From Carposina sasakii (Eukaryota; Arthropoda; Insecta; Lepidoptera; Carposinidae): 64,000 nucleotides of DNA. Positions 33,512-45,200 of this stretch are shown piece by piece. The notes below the pieces were generated by a model. That model was not told where the DNA came from, ran no database searches, and saw nothing but the letters and a program-made list of their open reading frames with translations. Numbering within the stretch: the first letter of the stretch is position 1; each line of letters starts with the position of its first letter. The translations under genes and the position numbers were made by a program. The stretch spans positions 1,185,501-1,249,500 of the forward strand of contig CP053159.1 in NCBI GenBank assembly GCA_014607495.2, given 5' to 3'.

Positions 33512-35558
33512 ATACTCTATTCCTTATCTATGGACCACAATTTAGAACATATTTGCACATGTTCACTAATAGGTAGCCTCATTATCGGAAGACCCCGATC
33601 CAATAATAACTGTGGATAAACATAATGGTGCCATTATTATATAGAGAAAAAGATCAACGATCATCGTCCTTATTTCTAACGTCTTTGGAATTCTTGTTCT
33701 CCAGCCTTAGATTAATAGATAGATAGATAGAAAATTCTTTATTGCACTATAAAGTTATACAAAGGCCTTACCTTTGGATAAAAATGGGAATTACAATCCA
33801 CAGTGGTAGGTACTCGTTCAAAGCACTCTGCTCCAACACTACACTTACAACTTAGAACACGTCACTGACTTACAACGGCTGCTCCAAAATTGAGAAAACA
33901 ATCGCTTATTATTGTATTATGTATATGTAAGTGTTATCTACCCGATAAAGAGTTTACGACCCCTCACCACAAATAAACACATTATTTTTCAAAATTCTAT
34001 AACAATTCTCCAAGTTATTGAGTATGTACAATCCACTGAGCACTATATACTCTCTAGGATACAATCAATGACAACTATGCCCCATGACTGACTTGATGAC
34101 CGCTGAAGGAGCGAGTGCAAAGTGAACTAATGAGCTACCTATTTGTACTGCTCAAAAGCTTACGTGACTCTGTAGGCTATTTCTAAGCAGCGATATTATT
34201 ATAGTACTTCGGCACATAAAATCCAGGTTCTGATGTCATTGGTCCTCAAGCAGAAAGATCGGAAATAGAAAAGTGTTAAAATAAATTCTACTCATGAACC
34301 CTCTGGCCATTTAACTTTTATCGGTGCGGTCAACTTTCTAACTATACCGTGCTATATAATTGGACATTGGAACTCCCTGTACTGCAGTTTACGGTTTGCT
34401 GTCCAAGCATTGTAAATTACACTTAAACTCCATATTCGTAAGTAGTTTATCACATTCTGTTACCAAGTCATTACGACGTTGTTTGATAACAAACCAAGAT
34501 CTCTGACACAATGTGCACTATCGAAACTTCAGAGTCAGATTCTAGTATTACTAATCACTGCTACATTACATACATATATATATATATTTATTATAAACAC
34601 CCGAGGCCGTGTTCCCGAAATGGGGTAGCCAGAAATGATCATAAAGGAGATCACGGTTAGCATGACAGCCAGATGTTATCACCGTTAGGTAGGTAGGAAA
34701 TATTCCTTCTACCTGCTTAAAACTGCATGGCTTTTCAAACTACATATTTGAATACAAGACAAATCAACACTTAGAACTTGGAAGACACCAATTCAATAAA
34801 CGCAAGTGCACAAATAACTCTGAAATAAAAAGAACGTCGAATGTCAACTTACATTTTACACGAAAGTATGCTTTGTAGCTAATGATGTTAGGGTGAATAT
34901 GGATTTTGGAACTCGTTGGATTTATATGCGCATGAACATATCGGCTTTGATGGGACAATGTTATAATCCGACCAAGAAAGAGTACCCACCGAATCAAGAA
35001 AGAGCTGTTAATCTATTATAATTCGACTAATTTAAGAAGTCTTCTATGGGCCGAGAACTATACTTTGTGAACATCTAGCCAAGAGTAGGTATTTATAAAA
35101 ATCTATAGGTGTTACTATACTAGACGAGCCGAGCACAAGCGGAGCATAGGCTCCGCTCTGCTCGTGGTGTAACTAAAGACCTTGCATAATAGAAAAACCA
35201 TAATCTAATTGACAATTTCGTCCTGCACGACTTTTTTTTAATAGACCCCTCGTAGAGCACGAGCCAAATTCCTCTACTCGTTTGAGGCTTGTAAGGTGAT
35301 CTACACTATACGAATTGTGCCCCGCTAGTCTAGTAGACTATTAAAATAAAAGCTTATTGTTTTAGTACAAGCATAATTCGACTTTAATCTTTATTAAATT
35401 TACATACCTACAACTACATATTCATTACACCTTTGAATAAAAATTTTATCTCTATCCCACTCCGTTTCTCTCTACTTAACTTTTATTAGGTACTAAAGGA
35501 AATCATATTAATAAAAAATGTCTTATAATGTATATTGTATATTTGTTATATCCTAATA

Positions 35559-35934
35559 TACAGGTTGATTTTTGGTCGTCAACGTTCCCGAAAACTACGG
35601 AATCTCCTCATCATCACGATCATTTTTCTCCATGGAAGCATACCAGGGAAGTGTCTGGTTTCCAAAATATTAGGGTCCAAAGTTGAGTAAATAGACTGCG
35701 TTTTTCTGCATAAATGCACATAGACGCGCGTAGCAGGATTTTTTCACGAAAAATAATTAATATCTGTCTATAAAAAAACTAACATAAACACTAGACACTA
35801 TAAATTTCGCACGATCAAGGATTTTTTTTTTTTTTAATTTTTCCCAGCATATTTTTTTGGCATAAACTTACTTTATTTCATGTATAGAGTACGTACCCTT
35901 CGTTAAAGGTGGCCACAAAAAAACATCCTGTATA
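35559..35934 (+). mobile_element. TACAGG-type TIR element, copy 4 (full length)
   Basis: The cleanest copy: 'tatacaggttgatttttgg' at the left and 'ccacaaaaaaacatcctg' plus 'tata' at the right, so TATA stands outside both ends. About 372 bp with no open frame. It lies in intergenic DNA downstream of the ceramidase gene. Confidence 0.75.
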
Positions 35935-36273
35935 ATTAAAACTTTATACAGTGCTTCTTCACCTATTTACCTACTATGAATATACATTGTATAGGTATAA
36001 TAGAACTTATCTCAATTAAATTATATTTACAAACTTTTATCATCTTTAGTTTAGCTTACTCTACACACCGAATTCTGTGTGACTCGTCATGGATAGTTTA
36101 TATGAATTGATTTGAAATATACAAAACTACCAACCGTGATTTACGCACCCGTCTTTACACATCATTCAGTATATAGATCTTACTGAAGTAAAATATTTAC
36201 CTAAATCTACTTTGCACATCATGAGTTTGAAAAGAATAAGTGCAAAACATAGAAAATAAACGTTATCGCATTG

Positions 36274-39200
36274 TTACGATGCTTGCAACTCATCCTGTAT
36301 GTAGAACGTTCTTGAAACTCCCCGAAACTCGAAGATAGTCCCCACAATGTTCCTTCTGTTCCCGTAATACACGATCCTGTGCGCTGCGTTCACTGAGTCT
36401 TGAGGCACCACCCACTCTATGGTCACACTACTCGTGGCTAGGAGGGTAGACTGACGCTGCCACATGAATCTGTGAAAATGGAGGATTATAAAACCATTTT
36501 AAATAGCATTACAAGCCTCTAAGGAAAAAACACGACTTGTACTATAGAATAGAAATATGACCTAGACTATAAAGACTGCTGTTGACTTGGTCAAAATCTC
36601 AATTCTGTTATTAATTTGTTGTCTTAGAGTTACTGATCTCTGCTCTCCACCGGGCCCTATATTCTTGACTAACCAATAGATCAATTGCCGAAGAGAAGGC
36701 TTCTCCGTGGTCTGATAGGTAGCTTTAATTCTTGTAGAAACTATTGATCGACGTCGACTAATCCATTCTACCATCGACCGACTTGGCGACGATCGATCGA
36801 TTAGTCCACGGCTTCGGTCGATGTTATAATGGATTAAGTAGTCGTCGTCGATTAATAGTTTCTACACGAATTAAGCTATCAGATGACCGATGATCGATTG
36901 AATGGTAAACCTGAGTCATACTGTACGTTACAGTACATTAGTAATGCAATCTAAGTGTCTAGGACTGGAATTGTGAGGTACCGGAAAGTCTCATGATACA
37001 TCGAGGCAGTTAGTAGAACATTAGCACTCTATGACATCTTATTCCTCTATGCCCTAAGTAGAACTCACTTGGTATCCCAGTCAGCATCAGTAGCGATGGT
37101 GACCCAGCTCCCTAACTCGAAGCGCTGCACCTCGAGGTACGTCGACTCCTGTCTCAGATGGTTCCGCGGGTTGCCTGCCACCTACAACTTACAATATTAT
37201 TCAATGGCCTTGCTCTCAGGCAGTTTGACGAATTATTATCTAGCTGGATAGCTGGTTTTTAACTTCATCGAGTTCTGTGGAGTGTTAAACATTTCTGTAT
37301 ATATCCAACGTCGCTGCTTTAGAGATCCTTTGGCATCTGTCACTTATCATTGTAAAGAAGTACCTAAGCATACAGTTTTTACAACACTTGGATTATTATA
37401 ATAGTCTTCTAAACATTCCCCATATGCATATATATTCTTCAGCTAACGTCATCCAATTTCGTTTCAAATAGACAATGAAATCAAGCAGTTGAATCGAAAT
37501 CCTTTTACATAAGAGCTAATAAGTTCATGGTAGGTACAATTTTTTAAACGATTATCAGTTTCTTTGTTGCAAATATCTATACATATAATAAAAATGTAAC
37601 GGGTCGCTGTCTGTGCATGGAGGATATATGAGAAGAAATATTATAGGAGACCTTTAGCAACGCAATAGTACCCAAAAGAATGATTTTTGGAATTTTTGTA
37701 TGTGGCGTTTGTGCACGCTAATCTCAGAAACGGCTGAACCGATTTCGATGCAGTTTTCAGAAATATATTGTGACAGGTCCTACTTAACATATAGGCTACT
37801 TTTTATCCCGGGAAAATGTTTTTATCCCGGATAGTTTGGACATTTTGATTTTTCTGTAGTCCACGCGGACGGAGTCGCGGGCGTCCACTAGTATACAGCT
37901 ATATTTTAAAATCAACCAGAATAAACAAACTAAATTTTCAGCACATTTCTCCAATAGGTACTTACAAAGGACACAGAGACCGTCTCGCCCCTCGTCACCA
38001 GCTCGGGGACATCCTCGATGACGTCACCGAAGCCGGTGCCGAGCGGGGAGCGGTCCACCACCACCGGCAGGATCAGGGAGATGGTGTTGTGGTGGTCCGG
38101 GGGGGCGGGGCCGGGGGGGACGTCGCCACCCTGTACATACAAGGTCATTTTTGGTCGTCAACGTTCCCGAAAACTACGGAATCTCCTCATCATCACGATC
38201 ATTTTTCTCCATGAAAGCATACCTGGGAAGTGTCTAGTTTCCAAGATATTAGGGTCCAAATTTGAGTAACTAGACTGCGTTTTTCTCCATAAATGCTCAT
38301 AGACACGCGTGGCAAGATTTTTTCACTACAAATAATTAATATCTGTCTCTGAAAAAACTAGCATAAACACTGAACACTATAAATTTCGCCCGATCAAGTA
38401 ATTTTTTATTTATTTTTTTTTTATTTACATCATTTCCCAGTTTTTTTTTGGCCTAAACTTACTTTATTTGATGTATAGAGTACGTACCCTTCGTTAAGGG
38501 TGGCAACGAAAAAACACGCCCATTATCCCCCGAAGAGGTTGGGCAGAAGTGTGCACATTACACAACACTTTCCACCAGTTAGCCTATCAAGTCTCACGTA
38601 GTAAGGGGTGAGCTTACCGCCGCTGTTCGAGCACACAAACAACACAAATACAACAATCTACCAGTAACGAATCCAATACGAAATGTTCGCGTGCCATTCT
38701 AAATAGCTATTAGGTATTTAGCGTCAGAGCCTCGACCGTTAAATAGCAGGGGCGTTGTGGACAGGTTGACTTGGGGTCCTAAGGTATTAGTTGAACCCAC
38801 TTACACCCTCCCGTCCTATACAACAACTCTATACTGTCTTGCGTGTGAAGACCAAAGTGACAGACGTGGTCTCGAAGTGGCAGTGGGCGGGTCTCATCTA
38901 CTCATACTACAGTCGTATACCGATGGACGGTAAAGTAACCGGGTCCTCTAATAGAGACCGCACCTCGGTAAGCGTAGCGTTGGATGCCCTCCGGCCAGAT
39001 GGACCAAAAACTTAAAGGTAGTGGATGGCAAAGACGGGAGATCGAGCCTTGTGGCATGCTCTAAGGTAGACCATGTCTAGCAGTGGACTGCAATAGGCGG
39101 ATTTTGATGATGATACTGTAATGTATTTGGCGTTACTATTCGTGCATACACACACTGTTGTGTTTCAGGAGTGCAGGATCACGAACGTAATTGCCGTAGT

Positions 39201-42200
39201 TAGGTTAAACAGTATCTTCTGAAGGTACTTAGTGTTTGACTAGTGCCCGTCCAAGATATTTCTGACGTCCCCGTGGGAGTTTCGGGAAATATTGTCTTAT
39301 CGGTTGCTTGCCTCATACAAAGAACATAGTCTCCAAGTTTCAGGTATCTAATCCCGGCAGTTTAGGCTGTCCGTCAGTCAATCATTTAGGACAAAGCATT
39401 TTATAACTATAGCTGATAGGCAAAATTACCTCGATCGCAATTGCGGTAAAATCGGCTAATTTGTTTAGGAAGATATCCAAGGTGTTGGGACCGTAGATTG
39501 TGGAAGCCGCTTCGTATCTTTGTACCTGGAAAACGTTACAATATGTATTACTAACCCAACAATGTCCATTTTTAGATTAACTGTTGGTTCTTGTCGGGTA
39601 ATCAAAGGTCCCTGACACCCTGGGTTAGACTTTACCTTACCCTTTAGACTAAAAAACCAGTGAAAGTCGATTCCGGCAGTCACACACTTAAACCAAAATG
39701 TAGCTTTTCCAATTTTAAGTTTAAGAATCGACAAGAGGACTTCAAGGCATTTGTCTGATTTACAACCAAATATTAGTTCAGCATTTGGCACAAGCACGCT
39801 AAAATCATGTTCAGGTCTAAACATCGTCAAGGGCCTATATATGATCTAGGATCGGGCTGTGTAGCCACGAGCGCAGATGTTTAAAAACTGCTCATGTCAT
39901 CTGATGTCTAAACAACATATTAGGTAATTGAATAATAAAAGGTTATCTTATCCTACCTTATACATAACACACCTACTAACCTGATACTCCTCAAAAGTGG
40001 CCACATAATGTATGTACTCATTAGTCAAGCCCGACACAACGACCCTCGGCTCGTGTCCTCTTTCCTCCATGACCTCTGAGACCACATCCCGGATCCGTCT
40101 GCCTGCCATGGTGGTGGGTTCCCCTGGCACTCCCGCGATGGCCAGCCCTCCGAGCCAGATGAGGGAAGTTGAGACTATGCGCGGATGCCAGGGGAAAGGG
40201 ATGTTTGCCTGGGATAGAGATAAAAATCTTAAGGTGGTCACAGATAAACCTATCGGTCGATCGTTGATCAAGGTTTAAAAAAATATTGATTTAAAAAAAC
40301 TATCGATCGACGATCAAGGTCAAGTAAACGTAGGATAGTTTCTACCAGATCGATTGTCGAATAAACCATTCTACCGCCTTCTAACTTGATGCTTAGCTTA
40401 ACGCCGCTTGACTTGCAAAGTTTTTCTTTCTATATGACCATGATCTGCCAGCCTCCATTCTGTTAAAATTTTCAGCTGAAATGAAACACAACCGAAATGA
40501 ATTCGTTTTAAAGAGCGCTGCAACATTTACTTAACGCATGCAAGGATGCGGGTATAACCAGCATGAAAATAAAACTAATGCCTGTGGTTACACAGCAGCG
40601 CGTCTAGGTACAACGGTTCCGTTCCGACTACATTTCAGCTGGAAACTTTGTATCGTGCTTTTTTATACAGGATGTTTTTTTGTGGCCACCATTAACGAAG
40701 GGTACGTACTCTATACATCAAATAAAGTAAGTTTATGCCAAAAAAAATGCTGGGAAAAAAATATTTTTTAAATTTCCTTGATCGTGCGAAATTTATAGTG
40801 TCTAGTGTTTCTGTTAGTTTTTTATAGACAGATATTAATTATTTTTCGTGAAAAAATCCTGCTACGCGCGTCTATGTGCATTTATGCAGAAAAACGCAGT
40901 CTATTTACTCAACTTTGGACCCTAATATTTTGGAAACCAGACACTTCTCAGGTATGCTTCCATGGAGAAATATGATCGTGATGACGAGGAGATTCCGTAG
41001 TTTTCGGGAACGTTGACGACCAAAAATCATCCTGTATATATATATGTCGGAGATCAAGATGTCATATCCTACAGTCGGATCTCCAACGCCATCTATTTTC
41101 AATCGTTGAAGTTAGAAACGTCAAGTCGACAGCTATCACTGACTGGAGGACAGCTGTCACTTGGGTAAAGACAAGACAGAGTACTGAGAGGGCGCCACTG
41201 TAGATTTACAACGACCACCGGGTCGTTTGAATTGAGCCGGAGGGTATGCTGTTCTTTTTGTTGCGTCTGGAGCGAAGCACGGGTGCTAATCAGCCTCTGT
41301 CTTGTACTTACCACGTTTCTACGTTATCCGCTAGAATCCTAGTAATCTTGTGCGTAGATACAGTGAAAGTGTTTGTGATTCCTAATTAAGCTTGTTTACT
41401 ACACGCCGCATTCTTTATTTCGGATTTTGGAAGATGTCGGACACACCTAACGGCACGCCACTCGACCCATCTACGTCATCAGGCGTGGGATTAAACCCGG
41501 ATCACCCACATGAAACACGTGCTTCAAATAGTGACTCGACGAGAGCGAAGAAAATGGCGTCTTCTCTCGAGCAACAAAATCAAAATTTTCTGGCGTTGGG
41601 TGCAAGCAATAAAACTACCTGCATCTTCAGACTCTATTCGCCTTCCTGATTTCGACCCAGAGAAAAGAGACATCGACGCCCGAGCTTGGATAACGACCGC
41701 GGACATGTGTATCACAGATCGACATCGCCATGGATCTTCTCTGATGATCGCGTTAAGCCACGCACTCAAGGGCGAAGCATTATCTTGGCTGTCTTCAATA
41801 TCGTTTCCTAATATGACGTGGGCCGATTTTAAGGAGCTTTTCGTAGCAAGGTATGACTGTCCTGAAACTGCTGCTTCCTTTCTCATCAGTATGCACGACA
41901 AGAAACCGAGAGATAACGAGTACCTGGCCTCATACGCCGCTACCCTCATAACATCCTTAATGGCAAGGTGGAATGGACTGACTACAGAACAGATAGCAAT
42001 AGCCACTGTCTTAGCTCATATTTCAAAACAAGAGCCACGTGTTCAGAGGATTGCTATAACGACTGACATCAAGACGCGTAACCATTTACAAAAGGAACTG
42101 AAGGCTGTCTCGTTCCTGAAGAGAAGTTATTCATCAAGTATTTATCGTGATGGACCCGACCTAAAAAGAAACCGACCTAATGGATCTGCTGTGACCATCA

Positions 42201-45200
42201 AGTGCTTTAATTATGGACAACTAGGCCACAAATCTCTTCAATGTCGCAACAAAGCCAATTCGAAGAAGCAAGATGACCGGTCCAAACACAGGTCCTTTCA
42301 CGGGGACCATAACTCGACCAACCAACCTACAGGGAGAACCGATCGCATCACCTGCTTCAACTGCCGGGAACAAGGCCACTATGCATCCGACTGCCCGAAG
42401 AGGAAAATCAAGGAGGGGAACAACGGTACCGGCGGCGGCACTGGAACTGATCCAGCTAAGGAAAAGCGAGTAGACGTGTGCATTGTGAATGCGCCTTCGG
42501 GTTCTCTGCGTCACTCTGGTGAGTCATTCCCATTTACTTACGACTCAGGTTCAGAGTGTTCCTTAGTTAAAGAATCGATTGCTTTGAAATTTAGTGGTAA
42601 GCGAATTTATGACAATGTTTCTACGACTGGTATATGACAAACTTCTATAGCCTCGACCATGCAAATTTTAACGACAATTGACATTGACAATATTAACTTT
42701 GAGATACTCCTTCATGTTTTACCTGACCATTGTTTGCGATACAACATTATGATCGGACGTGAAATTCTAGCTATCGGTTTGATTGTACATATGTCGGTAG
42801 ATAAAGTACGTTTCGAGAAAATTAACATAGTCGAATCATGTGATGTAGTTGCAAATAATGGTATAGACCTTGACTTGGTAGATACTGACGTAAGTAATGA
42901 ATACAGACCTAGGTTGATTGAGATTTTAGAACGGTTCAAGCTTAGTTTCATTACCGGTACACCTACTTCTCCTGCTGACACTGAACCTATGCAGATACGG
43001 CTCGTAGACCCGCACAAGACGGTAAATCGTCGCCCATACAGGCTGACCCCAGATGAACGTCAGATTGTGAAGGGCAAGATCAACGAGCTGCTTAATGCTA
43101 AGGTAATTAGACCTAGTTCTTCACCGTTCGCAAGCCCGATACTTTTGGTAAAAAAAAAAGACGGTTCAGATAGAATGTGTGTCGATTATAGGGAGTTGAA
43201 CGATAACACCGTTGCTGACCGTTTTCCTTTACCACTCATATCTGAACAGATTGCTAGGTTGCATGGAGGACATTTTTTTACAATTTTAGATTTAGCATCG
43301 GGATTTCACCAGATCCCTATCGAGTCGGAGTCCATAGAGCGCACAGCATTCGTGACAACTGAAGGTCAGTATGAGTACCTTACTATGCCCTTCGGTTTGA
43401 AAAATGCTCCTGAAGTGTTTCAACGAGCTCTCATACATGCTCTAGGCGATCTCGTGAACAAGTACGTTGTAGTGTACATGGATGACGTGCTAGTTGTGGC
43501 CAGTAACATCGACGAAGCTTTCGATAGACTAAAGGTAGTATTAGAAGTTCTTTCTGGGAAGGGATTTTCGTTAAATCCTAAAAAGTGCTCATTCCTGAAA
43601 GAAAAAGTAGAGTACCTAGGCTTCGAGGTGCGCCGAGGTCAAATTCGTCTGAATCCACGAAAGATAGTTGCACTTACCGCTTTACCACCGACCGGCGCTC
43701 TTAATAATCAAGGTAGATTTTATGATTTTCATTTTGATTTTGATTGCGTGCTGAGTGTTCACTAATAAAAGAAAGCGTTGCATCAAGTTTCAATGGTAAA
43801 AGAATTGCTAAAACTGTCTCTCTAACGGGAATTGGTCAAACCAGTGTATTCAGCACCCAGCAAATACTGTGTAATGTTGAAATTAATGATTATTGTTTAG
43901 AACTTTTGTTACATGTTTTACCCGATGTGTATATGCGTAGTGATATTATGCTAGGTCGTGAAATATTGAGTCAAGGCTTCGTTATTAACTTGTCAACAAA
44001 TAATTTTAGCATTTCAAAACAAAATAATTTGACAGTTTTAAATTGTGACGTTTTAACCGATTCTAGTATCAGTAACGACTTTAGTAATGTTGACACAGAT
44101 ATACCCTCTTGTAAAAAGTCAGATCTTTTAACTATTTTAGGTGAATATTCCAGTTATTTTACAACAGGTTTGCCAAAAACTCGTGTAACTACAGGTGAAA
44201 CTCGAAATTCGATTAATTGATCCGAAGTATAGAGGTCCTTTTAGGGTATCGGAGGTACTTGAAGGTAATCTTGATATAATACTTGAAGGTTATGTTCTTA
44301 AAGCCCTTAATTCCAATAGAACCTATAAGTACGTACATGACAGACTTAGGCGAATGCCTGCGAATGACATTACCAATGACATGCTGACATGTGACCGTGA
44401 TGATAATCTGTGCGAACTTGACGGGGATGGACCGTCATGTTCTAATTAATGTTGAGTTGACTGATTGAGAGTGGTTTACGGATACCGGATAGAGGTATTC
44501 AAGAGTCACTGGATGGAAGTGACTAGACTGGTATACGGAAGCTGGATGGAAGTTTCTAAGAGTCACTGGATGGAAGTGACTAGACTGGTTTACGGAAGCT
44601 GGATGGAAGTTTCCAAGAGTTGCTAGATTGAGGCAACTAGACTTACTTGACTGACGTTACTCTATATGGATTGTGTATACTGTAGCCTTGTTTTGGAATT
44701 ATTTACCTTGTGTGTGCCATGCCGTTTGGTTTAAAGAACGCCAGTTCAGTTTATCAGCGGGCTATAGCAAAAGCTTTAGGTGAATTAGCTCATAGTTATA
44801 TTGTTTCTTACATTGATGACCTGCTGGTATTGTATTCTACAGGAGAGCAGGGGTTGGAACGTCTACGACGTGTCTTAGATGTGTTCATTAAGAATGAAAA
44901 ACGTAATCAAGTTAAACTAGATCCTAAATTTTAAGGACCGTATAAAATTTAATTGTTAGATGGTGATAGATACCGACTAAAATCTTTGTCTTCAAATCGA
45001 ACCTACAAATATTCGCACGATCGGGTCCGTAGGGTGCCAGACCATCAAGTTCCTAGTAATTTTGATATCGAAATTAATGTGACCTCAGAGTCTAAATGAA
45101 TGAATTTTCATATGCGATGTACAAGTTACTGACCGGTTTTTTTAAATTGTGACTTTGACAAACCCTTGACAGACAGTAGTATGTATTTGTGGCAGAACCG

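Larger units (their letters stand above)
33066..36273. other. Intergenic DNA between triokinase 5' end and ceramidase 3' end
   Basis: Holds a diverged Helitron-like copy (33330-33511), a family R fragment (34615-34690), a (TA)n run near 34575 and one TACAGG-type element (35559-35934). No exon-like sequence was recognised. The promoter of the triokinase gene should lie between 31779 and the Harbinger element at 32015 or beyond. Confidence 0.5.

Noticed and set aside
43736..44449. Module 2 of the mosaic gypsy as a separate, later nested insertion
   Set aside because: No LTR, target duplication or poly(A) surrounds it, and it joins the neighbouring pieces at coding boundaries; template switching or recombination explains it better, though long-read confirmation is needed.
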